In this document: piece after piece, positions 9,728 to 18,921 of the stretch
Numbering within the stretch: position 1 is the stretch's first letter
Layout: the number at the start of each line of letters is the position of its first letter
NCBI GenBank assembly: GCA_021808105.1
Contig: JAKBCC010000016.1
Span: 1-44,267, forward strand
Reading direction: 5' to 3'
Source of the DNA: Planctomycetota bacterium
Lineage (GTDB): Bacteria; Planctomycetota; Phycisphaerae; WQYP01
Length of the DNA: 44,267 nt
The notes under the pieces: generated by a model
Seen by the model: only the letters and a program-made list of their open reading frames with translations
Database searches by the model: none
Told to the model about the DNA's origin: nothing
Position numbers and translations under genes: made by a program

Positions 9728-10933
9728 ATGCACAGTGTGAAATCAGCCAAACATGAACCGCCCCACGCCATGCTGCTTGCCAGCCAAGCTGAGCTTCTGG
9801 CGTTATGTGATCAACTGAAAGCCGCCGCAGCTTTCGGTATTGATACCGAGTTTATCGGCGAAACATCCTATACGCCCATTCTTTGTCTGATCCAGATTTC
9901 CATCGGTGAACAGGTGCATCTTGTTGATCCCATGGCCCTGGATGATCTTACCCCTTTACTGGCTCTGCTTTCTGATCCGGCGATCTTAAAAATATGTCAC
10001 GCCGGTGAACAGGATCTCGCCATTCTTGCTCAACGCAGCGGCTCCCGGCCTGCAAACGTCGTGGATACCCAGGTGCTTGCCGGGTTGGTCGGCTTGGGCT
10101 ATCCGCTTTCTTATGCCCGGCTGGTGGAGTATTTCTGCGGCGTAACATTGGCCAAGGCTCACACCTACAGCGCCTGGGACCGCCGTCCCCTGACCCAGGC
10201 CCAGCATGAATATGCCATTGATGATGTCAAATATCTCTCCGCAATTTACGCTGCCCTTTCACAACGCCTGACTTCCCACAATCGCCACCCGTGGGCCATA
10301 GAGGCGTGTGATGAACGTTGCGATGCCGCGGTGCGGCCCAATGATCCGCAATTGGCGTATCTGAAACTTAAAGCCCCCCGCAGTATGAATCCGCTGCAGT
10401 TGGCGGCGTTGCGTGAACTTTGTGCCTGGCGCGAACAACTGGCCTTTGAACATGATTTACCCGCCCGCACCATGCTGCCGGATAACGTCCTACGGGACAT
10501 CGCCAAACAATTGCCCGCCAGGGCCTCGAGCCTTAACAACATTAAAGAGTTCCCGTCACGGGAATTGGCCTCTTATGCGGAATTTATTGTGTCGCTTATT
10601 GCACGCCTGAAAAAGCAACCCGAATCCGCCTTTCCACCCGCTGCCGATGAAGTTGACGAATCTCCGGATGCGCGCGTGTTTGGCGAAACCGCCTGGGCAC
10701 TGGCGCAAACCATTTGCATTGCCAACCATGTCAGTACCGCTCTGGTCGCTTCTCAGACCGACGTGCTGGAATTCGCGCATCTCCTGCGTGGGGGCAAACC
10801 GCTGACCAACCACAAACTTGCCGGCGGATGGCGGCATGAATGCCTTGGCAAAGCGTTGCTGGAATGTCTGACCGCCCAGCGCACCATCACTCTTAACTGC
10901 CGCAATGGTGTTCTTGAACCTTTGACACAGTGA
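9728..10933 (+). CDS. rnd: Ribonuclease D
   Basis: Ribonuclease D is a 3'-5' exonuclease of the DEDDy family involved in trimming stable-RNA 3' ends. The three exonuclease motifs are visible: GIDTEF (Exo I, D and E), KICHAGEQDL (Exo II, D), and YAIDDVKYL (Exo III, Y and D). An HRDC nucleic-acid-binding domain follows, centred on LRELCAWREQLAFEHDLPA. The remaining roughly 100 C-terminal residues are less conserved. The frame runs upstream to a TTG at 9692. ATG 9728 is preferred, with ATG 9770 as an alternative because neither has a strong Shine-Dalgarno. The next gene, asparagine synthetase, begins 9 bp downstream, so the two may be cotranscribed. Confidence 0.92.
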   Translation: MHSVKSAKHEPPHAMLLASQAELLALCDQLKAAAAFGIDTEFIGETSYTPILCLIQISIGEQVHLVDPMALDDLTPLLALLSDPAILKICHAGEQDLAILAQRSGSRPANVVDTQVLAGLVGLGYPLSYARLVEYFCGVTLAKAHTYSAWDRRPLTQAQHEYAIDDVKYLSAIYAALSQRLTSHNRHPWAIEACDERCDAAVRPNDPQLAYLKLKAPRSMNPLQLAALRELCAWREQLAFEHDLPARTMLPDNVLRDIAKQLPARASSLNNIKEFPSRELASYAEFIVSLIARLKKQPESAFPPAADEVDESPDARVFGETAWALAQTICIANHVSTALVASQTDVLEFAHLLRGGKPLTNHKLAGGWRHECLGKALLECLTAQRTITLNCRNGVLEPLTQ

Positions 10934-10942
10934 GTTCTGGCC

Positions 10943-12796
10943 ATGTGTGGTTTTGCCGGAATTATTCAATGGAATTCTCCCGCCGATAAGCCCGCGATTT
11001 CTGACGACACACTGAACACAGTTGACCAACTTCTCGCCCATCGCGGCCCGGATGGTGCCGGACGCTGGCGCGATCCCCACAACCCCACCTGCGTTTTATT
11101 ACACCGCCGCTTAAGCATTGTTGACCTCGCCGGCGGGCAACAACCCATGGGCAATGAAGATCAGAGCGTGCAGGTGGTTTTTAACGGCGAAATATACAAT
11201 CACCGCGATTTGCGGTCGCAATTAAAACAATTGGGGCACGCCTTTGCCAGTGATCACAGCGATACCGAAGTGCTCGTGCATGGCTGGGAACAATGGAATT
11301 CAGCCATGCCGGAAAAATTGACCGGAATGTTCGCCTTCGCCGTTTGGGACACCCGCAGCCGCACGCTGTTTTTAGCACGCGATCGCATGGGGCAAAAGCC
11401 GCTGTTTTATCAATCCGCGGACAATGTACTTTATTTCGCCAGCACCATTCCCGCACTGCTGGCGCTTGGTGCCAAGGCCGTGGTGTCAACGCGGTCCGTA
11501 GCGGGGTATCTGGCCCATGGCTACCTGCCGCCGCCATTTACAATTTATGAAAACATTTTTCAATTATCGCCCGGCGAATGTTTGACTGCCCGTCAGGGGC
11601 AACTCCACCGGCAATATTATTGGCAGCCTGTTCTGCCGGCCCCGCACGCGCCGGACCCGGGCGATGCGAATATTTCATCAGTTATCAGTGCGGCGGTTGC
11701 TTCCCAGATGCACGCCGATGTTCCTATGGCGTGTTTTCTTTCCGGCGGAATTGATTCCACGATTATCGCCGGACTTATGCAGCGCCACGCCGCCAAGATT
11801 GGCTTAGACCGCATTAATACCATCAGCATCGGCTTTGCCGAGGCGGCCTTTGATGAAACCTCTTTTGCCCAAATCGCCGCCCGCCATATCGGCTCGCAGC
11901 ATCACACCTTTCAGGTCAACGCCGGTGCCGATGCCATGGAGACTCTGCAATGGCTGATGCGTTATACCCTTGGCCAGCCCTTTGCCGATTCCTCTATTTT
12001 ACCCACATATTATCTGGCAAATTGCGCCCGCATGGTGGCCCCCTGTGCCATCAGCGGTGATGGCGGAGATGAGATCTTTGGCGGGTATGATCGGTATCGT
12101 GCCTTACAGCTCATCACCGACGCACCCCGTTTATCACGTCTTCTCGCGGCTGCCGGCATATTGGTAAATCCGCATCCGCGCATGCGCAGATTTCATGCCG
12201 CAACCCGGCAACCCTCCTGGCCTTTGCGGTATGCCGCATTAACCAGACTATTTTCGCCGGCAGATTTGCACGCGCTGCTGCCGGAGCTTTCGGATGATGA
12301 TCTATTGTTAGCGTGGCCAGCCCCTGCAGATAAATCGTCCGATGCCGTTCGCTTAGCCATGCAGCTTGACCAGCGGCATTATTTACCGGGCGATGTCCTA
12401 TGGAAGGTGGATAGCGCCTCCATGGCCAACGCCCTGGAAGTTCGCAGTCCATTGTTGGATCACCACGTGATAGCATCCGCCGCCGCCATACCCACGGCAG
12501 AACTGCTGAGTTACCGCAGCGGAAAGCTGGCACTCAAAAGCAGTTTCGCCGATCTGCTCCCACCCGCCATAACCCACCGCTCCAAACAGGGTTTTGGTTT
12601 ACCCATCGGCCAATGGTTCCGCCAACAGTTACGCGCTCCCCTGCACGACCTGTTAATTTCCAAAACCTCCTTTTTCCAGTCCGCACAAAGCCAGAAGTTT
12701 CTGCAAACATTACTTCAAGAACATCAGCAATCCCACCGCGATCATACCCACCGCCTGTTCGCCTGCCTGATGCTGGATTTATGGCGCCAGCGATGA
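10943..12796 (+). CDS. asnB: Asparagine synthetase (glutamine-hydrolysing)
   Basis: This enzyme converts aspartate, glutamine and ATP to asparagine. The N-terminal class-II glutaminase domain starts exactly with the catalytic Cys (MCGFAGIIQW), followed by HRGPDGAG and the FNGEIYNH motif. The synthetase domain from about residue 235 has the PP-loop SGGIDST and later SGDGGDEIFGGYDRY. At 617 residues it fits the bacterial AsnB family. AsnB-like proteins also act in exopolysaccharide and exosortase loci, and a PEP-CTERM protein lies 0.6 kb downstream, but no other exosortase gene is in view. A housekeeping role is therefore the simpler reading. It ends just before a strong palindromic repeat at 12866. 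Confidence 0.94.
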   Translation: MCGFAGIIQWNSPADKPAISDDTLNTVDQLLAHRGPDGAGRWRDPHNPTCVLLHRRLSIVDLAGGQQPMGNEDQSVQVVFNGEIYNHRDLRSQLKQLGHAFASDHSDTEVLVHGWEQWNSAMPEKLTGMFAFAVWDTRSRTLFLARDRMGQKPLFYQSADNVLYFASTIPALLALGAKAVVSTRSVAGYLAHGYLPPPFTIYENIFQLSPGECLTARQGQLHRQYYWQPVLPAPHAPDPGDANISSVISAAVASQMHADVPMACFLSGGIDSTIIAGLMQRHAAKIGLDRINTISIGFAEAAFDETSFAQIAARHIGSQHHTFQVNAGADAMETLQWLMRYTLGQPFADSSILPTYYLANCARMVAPCAISGDGGDEIFGGYDRYRALQLITDAPRLSRLLAAAGILVNPHPRMRRFHAATRQPSWPLRYAALTRLFSPADLHALLPELSDDDLLLAWPAPADKSSDAVRLAMQLDQRHYLPGDVLWKVDSASMANALEVRSPLLDHHVIASAAAIPTAELLSYRSGKLALKSSFADLLPPAITHRSKQGFGLPIGQWFRQQLRAPLHDLLISKTSFFQSAQSQKFLQTLLQEHQQSHRDHTHRLFACLMLDLWRQR

Positions 12797-12865
12797 GGTT
12801 ACGGGTTACAGAGCACCAGGCATTGATCTGTAACGCAGGGATCTTGCCGGCATTTCGGGCGGAAA

Positions 12866-12925
12866 AGGTGTCAGGTAGGAACGGCATTTACGCCTGACGT
12901 GCCGTCCGTACCTGACACCTCTTTT
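12866..12925. repeat. REP-like palindrome with flanking A and T tracts; possible bidirectional terminator
   Basis: Arms 12866-12885 and 12900-12920 start from AGGTGTCAGGTA and its complement TACCTGACACCT. They pair with about two mismatches in 21 around a 14-nt loop. AAAA precedes the left arm and CTTTTT follows the right arm, so the RNA would look like a terminator in both directions. It sits between convergent asnB and tRNA-Leu. The right half (CCTGACAC...CTTTTTAT) recurs at 42738-42753, and GTGTCAGGTAC recurs at 43153. This dispersed pattern suggests a REP-type repeat rather than a one-off terminator. Confidence 0.7.
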
Positions 12926-12989
12926 TATGCAAAGTCGGCCGCGCAGTCAAAACGGTAAGATGCCCAGAAGGGTTACTGGAGGCGGGTTC

Positions 12990-13010
12990 AAAAAATTCCC
13001 CTCAGGGGGG
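12990..13010 (-). terminator. Weak terminator downstream of tRNA-Leu
   Basis: On the minus strand a short CCCC-TGA-GGGG hairpin is followed by AATTTTTT. It lies about 30 bp beyond the 3' end of tRNA-Leu. The stem is only 4-5 bp, so support is modest. Confidence 0.35.
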
Positions 13011-13040
13011 TGTATTTTCCTATCAATAATTATTGGGTTA

Positions 13041-13123
13041 TGCGGGCGAGAGGAGTCGAACCTCCACGTCTTTTGAACACTAGAACCTGAATCTAGCGCG
13101 TCTGCCAATTCCGCCACGCCCGC
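13041..13123 (-). tRNA. tRNA-Leu (anticodon CAG)
   Basis: The minus strand folds as a class-II tRNA of 83 nt. The acceptor stem is GCGGGCG paired with CGCCCGC, plus discriminator A. The D-arm contains GGCAGACGC. The anticodon stem CTAGA/TCTAG closes loop TTCAGGT, giving anticodon CAG. There is a variable arm (TGTTCAAAAGACGTG) and a T-arm GGAGG-TTCGACT-CCTC. No CCA is encoded. The long variable arm and the anticodon both identify leucine. Confidence 0.97.
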
Positions 13124-13135
13124 GGATGGAAGAAC

Positions 13136-13164
13136 ATATTAACGCCGAAATCGAAAAAAATCTA
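13136..13164 (-). promoter_or_regulatory. Probable promoter of tRNA-Leu
   Basis: On the minus strand TAGATT (13159-13164) and TAATAT (13136-13141) are separated by 17 bp. The -10 lies 12 bp before the tRNA 5' end. The -35 is a weak match to TTGACA and the -10 is good. Confidence 0.45.
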
Positions 13165-13382
13165 CCGACCCATCGCGACCCATGCGACCCATTGCGGCGG
13201 TCGGTTACGCCGGCTTCCCCCAGCAGGGGCGTTTAACGCAAGCGGCACTGCCGTGTCCGCGTTGCTGTAAAAAATTTATATTCGGCGGGAATAAATAAGG
13301 CGATGACGTACACTATAAGGATAAGAAACGCAATTTTGTCTGATTGCGGCCAGGTCGTGGTCTATAAGTAGAAAGGTCTTCT

Positions 13383-14030
13383 ATGTTCAGTACATTGGAA
13401 AAATCAATCTTATCGGCTGGCGTTGCCATGGCGGCTACGGTGACGTTTGTTGGACCGGCAAACATCTACGCCGCCGAAACCGCCAGTGCGACAATCACTT
13501 TGGGTTCCCATAGTGCCGGTTCTTATACCTATGATTTATCGCTGACCAACACGGGCACTGCAGGCAGCACCATCGGTACATTCTGGTTCTCCTGGATTCC
13601 CGGCCAGAGTTACCTGGCCAGCAATCCCACAATCGTTTCTGCCCCCACCGGCTGGGAAGACGGGCCGGACTCACAGTCAGTTGGAGGAGCATTTGGAGAG
13701 AAAGGGGCTTCGATTGAGTGGCAAGCCACCAGCTCCGCGGGCTATCTGGATGCCGGAAAGACGCTCTCGGGTTTCTCATTTACCACACCCGATGCGCCGG
13801 CTTCCGTATTCGGAAATTCCATTTATTCATTCAACGGAAGTCATCCATCCGTGCTCACAGCATTTGTGTATGCTGGTGCGCCGTTTAGTGACACAGGCGA
13901 ACAGTTTCAAGTGCAGCCGGTGCCGGAGCCAAGCCCAGCCCTGTTGTTGGGGGCCTTGGGTGGGGCGGGATTACTGATCTTACGCCGTCGGCGAATGGTA
14001 GCAGCGAAGAATATATCGGCGTGCGCTTAG
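13383..14030 (+). CDS. PEP-CTERM sorting-domain protein
   Basis: This is a secreted protein of 215 residues with an N-terminal signal peptide (a hydrophobic stretch to about residue 30, ending in a YAAE-type site). A beta-rich, Gly/Ser/Thr-rich body of about 150 residues of unknown function follows. A C-terminal PEP-CTERM tripartite signal closes the protein: VPEP, then a hydrophobic helix (ALLLGALGGAGLLIL), then RRRR. Proteins with this tail are processed by exosortase and are exported to the surface or into extracellular polymers. An ECF sigma factor and anti-sigma factor follow directly in the same direction (47-bp gap), so the three may be cotranscribed or functionally linked. No exosortase gene is in the window. 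The body shows no catalytic motif. Confidence 0.88.
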   Translation: MFSTLEKSILSAGVAMAATVTFVGPANIYAAETASATITLGSHSAGSYTYDLSLTNTGTAGSTIGTFWFSWIPGQSYLASNPTIVSAPTGWEDGPDSQSVGGAFGEKGASIEWQATSSAGYLDAGKTLSGFSFTTPDAPASVFGNSIYSFNGSHPSVLTAFVYAGAPFSDTGEQFQVQPVPEPSPALLLGALGGAGLLILRRRRMVAAKNISACA

Positions 14031-14077
14031 TCAATACGTCGGATATAACAGAATCGGCAATTCCGCCGGTCCAATAG

Positions 14078-14656
14078 ATGGATGAAGATGGCTGTATGAC
14101 TGATGCCGCCCTTAGCCGCACACTTTACGAACGCGCCGTCAAAGAGCATTCGCAAGAGCTGTTTCATTATGCAGTTCGGCTTTCCGGACGGGATGGCGGA
14201 GCGGAAGATTTAGTTCAGGAAACCTTCTTGCACGCGTGGCGTTCCATCCACACACTGCGGGATGAGAATGCTCTGCGAGGCTGGCTATTTCAGATTTTAC
14301 GACGGCGGCATTTTCGCACCTTAAACAAGCGACGTGTTGCACGGACCGTCCCGCTGGAAGACGCCGCCGAATTGGCCGACAAAATGTGTACATCCACCGA
14401 TATGGCCAATCGTGAAGTCCTGCAGGTGGGGTTGGACCGACTTGATATACGTTTCAAGCGGCCATTTCTTATGGTGTATTCAGAAGGGCTGAGCTGTGCA
14501 GCGGCTGCACGGGAATTGAATATTCCTCTGGGCACGCTGCTGTCGCGAATTTTTCGCGCCAAGCAATCGCTGCGGGCATCCATTGATGCCAATCCGCTTC
14601 ATGCCGGTCAGGGCGCAGCGACAAGGAACGCCGGAAATACAGGAGTCGGATCATGA
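14078..14656 (+). CDS. ECF-family RNA polymerase sigma factor
   Basis: This is an extracytoplasmic-function sigma-70 factor of 192 residues. Region 2 is visible as AEDLVQETFLHAWRSI...LRGWLFQILRRRHF (residues about 45-85). Region 4 is visible as LDRLDIRFKRPFLMVYSEGLSCAAAARELNIPLGTLLSRIFRAKQSLR (about 120-170), a helix-turn-helix of normal form. A 25-residue tail follows. Starts at 14078 and 14096 are both possible and neither has a strong ribosome site. The stop overlaps the start of the next gene as ATGA, and that gene encodes a membrane protein with anti-sigma character. The pairing is a common arrangement for regulated ECF factors. Confidence 0.9.
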   Translation: MDEDGCMTDAALSRTLYERAVKEHSQELFHYAVRLSGRDGGAEDLVQETFLHAWRSIHTLRDENALRGWLFQILRRRHFRTLNKRRVARTVPLEDAAELADKMCTSTDMANREVLQVGLDRLDIRFKRPFLMVYSEGLSCAAAARELNIPLGTLLSRIFRAKQSLRASIDANPLHAGQGAATRNAGNTGVGS

Positions 14657-15429
14657 ATTCCCATGAGCTTCGCACCATCATTGATCATTACTGCGTTCTT
14701 CCACCGGAGGATCCGCATCGCCGCGAACTAAGCCGCCTGGTAGCGGCAGCCCCGGAGGATGTCCGCGAATATTACTTCGCCGCGCTGGCGGAACAGGAAA
14801 AATTACGCTTGGCATTAGCCGCGGCACAGCCTGAACCATCGGACGATCTGGCTGAACGCTTGCTGAAAATTCCCGATGATAAATCCGGAAACGTCCAGTT
14901 CATGATTCGCCGCCTGGTACCCTGGGCGGTCGCTGCCGCTTTGCTGTTAGCCGCTTTGGCTGGTGTAAGATTCTGGATACACGTCCAGCGACGAAATCTG
15001 CTGAAATCTCTGGCATGGCAAAGCCTGGGGCTGTATCTTAACAAACCCATGTTAGCGCCGGGGCAAGTCACGACGGCATCATTCCAGAAGGCCTTGCCCG
15101 CCATGCCATTCCCGGTGGAGCTTTATAATTACGGCGGTTTCAAGCTCACAGGCTTCGCGGCCGTAACCGTTGCCGGCCAGCCGGCCGCTTTAACCCGGTG
15201 GCAGCGGGGGCCTGTAACATGCCTGATGCTGCAGTTTTCACCGCGCTTAATCCCGGGGGGCACCAGTCCATCAGGCACCGCTATTCACCTGTTGGCCCGC
15301 TTACCCGGAAACAGCAATACGACCGTACCTTACACCGTTACCGTATGGCCGGACCAGAGCGGGCGGTGCGGATGGGCGGTCGTGTTGTCAGGAAAACAGC
15401 GCTACCATCCCTTTGACCTCCATGGATGA
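14653..15429 (+). CDS. Putative transmembrane anti-sigma factor
   Basis: The 258-residue product has a cytoplasmic N-terminal part of about 90 residues, rich in charged helices (HRRELSRLVAAAPEDVREYY...). One transmembrane helix lies at about residues 95-113 (PWAVAAALLLAALAGVRFW), and a periplasmic C-terminal part of about 145 residues follows. The latter contains the pattern GGFKLTGFAAVTVAGQPAALTRW...GPVTCLMLQF, which resembles the sensory domains of other anti-sigma factors. No zinc-binding HxxxCxxC (ZAS) motif is evident. Translational coupling to the sigma gene through ATGA is the strongest argument for its role. The identity of the signal is unknown. Confidence 0.7.
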   Translation: MNSHELRTIIDHYCVLPPEDPHRRELSRLVAAAPEDVREYYFAALAEQEKLRLALAAAQPEPSDDLAERLLKIPDDKSGNVQFMIRRLVPWAVAAALLLAALAGVRFWIHVQRRNLLKSLAWQSLGLYLNKPMLAPGQVTTASFQKALPAMPFPVELYNYGGFKLTGFAAVTVAGQPAALTRWQRGPVTCLMLQFSPRLIPGGTSPSGTAIHLLARLPGNSNTTVPYTVTVWPDQSGRCGWAVVLSGKQRYHPFDLHG

Positions 15430-15877
15430 AAATAGTCTCCACACGGCTGTGAAAGCAATCTCAGGCGATTCAACCTCTCCAGCAAGGTCCAAAGCGTTAT
15501 GCAGGAATCAGTCGGTTTACCTGCCAAGCAAAATAGAAGCGGCAGCGCTTCTAAAGACTAACTCCCCGGTTTCGGGTCCCAGATTCGGGCGTGGCAATTT
15601 TCCCGGGCGGGGTAAAAAAGCCGCCTTTTCACAGGAATGCTGAAGCCCACCGGGATAAACCCGGCGGCTCGCCGGTCGAGTTGATGCGCGGTGCCCGGAA
15701 ACATTGCCACACCCCCAGATTCACGTCTTGGGGGGGAATTGCCGATAATCGTTGTTGTGAATTGCGGATTTTTACGGTTTTGCGCTTGGGGTACTTGATT
15801 ATAGTGCTCTGCTATCCGTAGAATTCACACGGTTGCAGATTCCGCCGATGGTGCGGATGGCTCCCCTAGGAGTATTT
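15430..15877. other. Intergenic region with small palindromes upstream of clpC
   Basis: This gap of about 450 bp has no convincing gene. A hairpin TAGAAGC...GCTTCTA at 15534-15553 recurs at 22053-22070. A CCGGGATAAACCCGG palindrome at about 15651-15666 may end the upstream operon. A TATAGT hexamer near 15800 could be part of the clpC promoter, but no good -35 was found. Confidence 0.4.
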
Positions 15878-18370
15878 ATGTACGAACGTTTTACAGATCG
15901 CGCACGAAAAGTTATGGCTCTGGCCAATCAGGAGGCGCAGAGATTTAATCATGAATATATTGGTACGGAGCATATTTTACTGGGACTGGTGAAGGAGGGG
16001 TCCGGGGTGGGGGCTACGGTATTGAAAAATCTGGATATAGATTTGCGCAAGGTTCGCCTGGAAGTTGAAAAACTGGTTAAGAGCGGACCGGATATGGTCA
16101 CGATGGGGAAACTGCCGCAGACGCCGCGCGCTAAAAAGGTCATTGAGTATGCCATTGAGGAGGCGCGTAATCTGGGCCACAATTATGTGGGCACGGAACA
16201 TCTGCTGCTGGGGCTGCTGCGTGAACGGGATGGCGTTGCGGCGCAGGTGCTGATGAATTTGGGCTTGAAACTGGAAGAAGTCCGCGAGGAAGTATTGAAC
16301 CTGCTGGGGGCGGGCGTGGAAAGCGAAGGGTCCTCGGAAAGCAAGGAAGGCGGGAAAACCAAATCCCGCACACCGGCGCTGGATTCGTTTGGCCGGGATC
16401 TTACGGAACTGGCGCGGGAGGGGACGCTGGATCCGGTCATTGGGCGTAACAATGAAATTGAAAGGGTCATCCAGATTCTTTGCCGCCGCACCAAGAACAA
16501 TCCTGTTTTGCTGGGTGAAGCGGGCGTGGGGAAAACAGCAATTGTTGAAGGCCTGGCCCAGAAAATTATCGGTAATGATGTTCCGGAAATTCTGGTGGAC
16601 AAACGCATTGTGGTGCTGGACCTGGCCATGATGGTGGCAGGCACGAAATACCGCGGGCAATTTGAAGAGCGTATTAAAGCGGTGATGAACGAAGTTCGAC
16701 GGGCCAAAAACGTGATGCTGTTTATAGATGAATTGCACACGCTGGTCGGGGCGGGCGGTGCGGAGGGGGCAATTGACGCCAGTAATGTGCTTAAGCCGTC
16801 GCTGGCCCGTGGTGAAATTCAGTGCATCGGTGCCACTACGCTGGATGAATACCGAAAATATGTGGAAAAAGACAGTGCCCTGGAACGGCGCTTCCAGACG
16901 GTAATGGTTGAGCCGCCCAGCAAGGAAGAGGCTCTGGAAATTCTCCGCGGTCTGCGGGATAAGTATGAAGCCCATCACCGCGTGCAGATTACCGATGAGG
17001 CGCTGCGGGCCGCCGTTGAGCTTTCCACACGGTATATAACGGGCCGCTGCCTGCCGGACAAAGCCATTGACGTTATTGATGAAGCCGGTGCGCGGATTCG
17101 CCTGAAAAGCATGACCAAGCCGCCGAATCTGACGGACGTGGAAGAACAGATTGAGCATCTGACCGGTGAAAAAGATGAGGCGGTAAAAAATGCGGATTAC
17201 GAACGGGCCGCGGAATTGCGGGATCAGGCGGAGGCGCTGCGCCGCAAAAAAGATGAGGAGCAGAAAAAATGGCGTGAGCAGGCCAAGGAAGTCGATGGCG
17301 TGGTGGACGAAGAAACCGTCGCGGAAGTGGTCAGCCGGATGACGGGTGTCCCCCTTACGCGACTTGAAAATGCGGAGGCTTCGCGTCTGCTGGAATTGGA
17401 ATCTGAGCTGCATCGGCGCGTGATCAGTCAGGATGATGCCATTAAAGCTGTGTCCCGGTCGATACGCCGTGCTCGATCCGGTTTGAAAGATCCGAATCGT
17501 CCGATGGGAACTTTCCTGTTCCTTGGGCCGTCGGGCGTGGGTAAAACGCTGTTGTCCAAGGCGATTGCGGAGTTCATGTTCGGCAATGAGGCTTCACTTA
17601 TTCAGATCGATATGTCTGAATATATGGAGAAACACAATGTCAGCCGGTTGATTGGTGCACCTCCGGGCTATGTCGGATATGAAGAAGGCGGTCAGCTTAC
17701 GGAGCGCATTCGTCGGCGGCCTTACGCGGTGGTGCTGCTGGATGAAATTGAAAAAGCCCATCCGGATGTCTTCAACATGCTGTTGCAGATTATGGAAGAG
17801 GGCCGCCTGACGGACAATGTGGGGCGGCAGGTGGACTTCAAGAATATCGTGCTGATCATGACCAGCAATATCGGTGCTGATTTGATTAAGAGCGGCGGCA
17901 TTCAGGGCTTCGGCTACGGCAAGCGCGATCTGGATCAGAATTTTGAACAGATGAAACGCGGTCTACTGCGGGAAGTTGAAAAATTCTTCCGACCGGAGTT
18001 TATCAACCGTCTGGATGATACAATTATCTTCCGCCCGTTGAGCAAAGAAGATCTGTATCGCATTATTGATATTGAAATTCAGAAGGTTACGAAACGACTG
18101 GTGGAGCAGGGGATTAAGCTGGAAACCACACTGGCGGCCCATGATCTGCTGATTGAAAAGGGATACAACCCGGACTTTGGTGCCCGGCCCTTACGCCGCG
18201 CTATTGAGCAATTTGTGGAAGATCCATTGTCGGAATCCATATTGCGTGGCGAATATAAGCAGATGGCGATCGTCAGAATTGACCGTGACGGAGAATCGTT
18301 ACGGTTTACCGGGGTTCCGAAGCATGTGGAACCTGCCGCGGCAAGTGCCGGTGGGGCGGTTGCTACGTGA
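15878..18370 (+). CDS. clpC: ATP-dependent Clp protease ATPase subunit ClpC
   Basis: This Hsp100/AAA+ unfoldase feeds substrates to ClpP. Domains in order: two Clp_N repeats (residues about 5-150, beginning [13 protein letters not shown]), AAA-1 with Walker [14 protein letters not shown], a middle region with a UVR motif ([16 protein letters not shown]), AAA-2 with Walker [14 protein letters not shown], and the D2-small domain near [10 protein letters not shown]. The UVR motif and the missing long ClpB-type coiled coil mark it as ClpC. ATG 15878 is chosen because AGGAG lies 8 bases upstream and the family N-terminus begins here. The frame upstream to 15833 is non-conserved. The length, 830 residues, is normal. 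McsA/McsB or CtsR partners are not adjacent. Confidence 0.96.
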   Translation: MYERFTDRARKVMALANQEAQRFNHEYIGTEHILLGLVKEGSGVGATVLKNLDIDLRKVRLEVEKLVKSGPDMVTMGKLPQTPRAKKVIEYAIEEARNLGHNYVGTEHLLLGLLRERDGVAAQVLMNLGLKLEEVREEVLNLLGAGVESEGSSESKEGGKTKSRTPALDSFGRDLTELAREGTLDPVIGRNNEIERVIQILCRRTKNNPVLLGEAGVGKTAIVEGLAQKIIGNDVPEILVDKRIVVLDLAMMVAGTKYRGQFEERIKAVMNEVRRAKNVMLFIDELHTLVGAGGAEGAIDASNVLKPSLARGEIQCIGATTLDEYRKYVEKDSALERRFQTVMVEPPSKEEALEILRGLRDKYEAHHRVQITDEALRAAVELSTRYITGRCLPDKAIDVIDEAGARIRLKSMTKPPNLTDVEEQIEHLTGEKDEAVKNADYERAAELRDQAEALRRKKDEEQKKWREQAKEVDGVVDEETVAEVVSRMTGVPLTRLENAEASRLLELESELHRRVISQDDAIKAVSRSIRRARSGLKDPNRPMGTFLFLGPSGVGKTLLSKAIAEFMFGNEASLIQIDMSEYMEKHNVSRLIGAPPGYVGYEEGGQLTERIRRRPYAVVLLDEIEKAHPDVFNMLLQIMEEGRLTDNVGRQVDFKNIVLIMTSNIGADLIKSGGIQGFGYGKRDLDQNFEQMKRGLLREVEKFFRPEFINRLDDTIIFRPLSKEDLYRIIDIEIQKVTKRLVEQGIKLETTLAAHDLLIEKGYNPDFGARPLRRAIEQFVEDPLSESILRGEYKQMAIVRIDRDGESLRFTGVPKHVEPAAASAGGAVAT

Positions 18371-18378
18371 TGAGGCAG

Positions 18379-18593
18379 CCAACCCACCGGGTTGTCACCA
18401 CGGTGCTCTATGACCCAGTTCGCTCTGGTGAGCACCGGATGGTAATCCGGTGGTTGATCCAATATCGCGAGCCAACCACCGGGTTGTCACCACGGTGCTC
18501 TATGACCCAGTTCGCTTTGGTGAGCACCGGATGGTATTCCGGTGGTTGATCCAGTATCGCGAGCCAACCACCGGGTTGTCACCGCAGTGCTCT
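18379..18593. repeat. Tandem 92-bp palindromic repeat, about 2.3 copies
   Basis: Units begin with CCAACCACCGGGTTGTCACC at 18379 (one extra C), 18472 and 18564. Periods are 93 and 92 bp. The third copy stops after about 30 bp. Each full unit is an imperfect inverted repeat: CAACCACCGG...GGTGCTC on the left pairs with GAGCACCGG...CCGGTGGTTG on the right, around a loop of about 20 nt. A linker GATCC-A-TATCGCGAG follows. Copies 1 and 2 differ at only a few positions. There are no spacers of the CRISPR kind. The array begins 9 bp after the clpC stop. Confidence 0.85.
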
Positions 18594-18921
18594 CGGGGCT
18601 GTCGGTGCTGTTGCGACGTGGCAATTTTTCCGGCCAGCGCCGACATAACGCTAAATCAGGCGGAAATAACGACGTTTTTTACCGCTGCGCCAAGGGCCTG
18701 ACAGAGGGTCTTTCATCGTGTGTTCCACCACTGGCAGAGCAGGCGGCTTTGTGGAGTTTCGGGGATCGATTTTCGGGATGTGGAGTATTGCCGCGCAGGG
18801 CGTGGGAGCGCGTTCGATTTGACGCAGCGCGGGCTTTGGCTTAATTTCAGGCACTTCGGCGGTGGTGCGGCGGGTGCTTTTACCCGTCGGCGTGAGGTTG
18901 CAATGATAACAGGAGCGGTTT
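18594..18921. other. Intergenic region, no gene seen
   Basis: This is the stretch between the repeat array and the SGNH hydrolase. I see no supported gene, RNA or promoter apart from the AGGAG ribosome site at 18911-18915. Weak frames on both strands lack protein character. Confidence 0.4.

Noticed and set aside
13288-13310. GGAAT...CGTA as an ECF-type promoter upstream of the PEP-CTERM gene
   Set aside because: The spacer is 14 bp, shorter than the usual 16-17, and both boxes are imperfect, so I could not support it.
15977-17413. 478-codon frame antisense to clpC
   Set aside because: It lies wholly opposite the strongly conserved ClpC coding sequence, and its Phe/His/Gln-rich composition is typical of an antisense shadow.
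18379-18593. CRISPR array
   Set aside because: The units are about 92 bp, contiguous and palindromic, with no unique spacers and no cas genes nearby.
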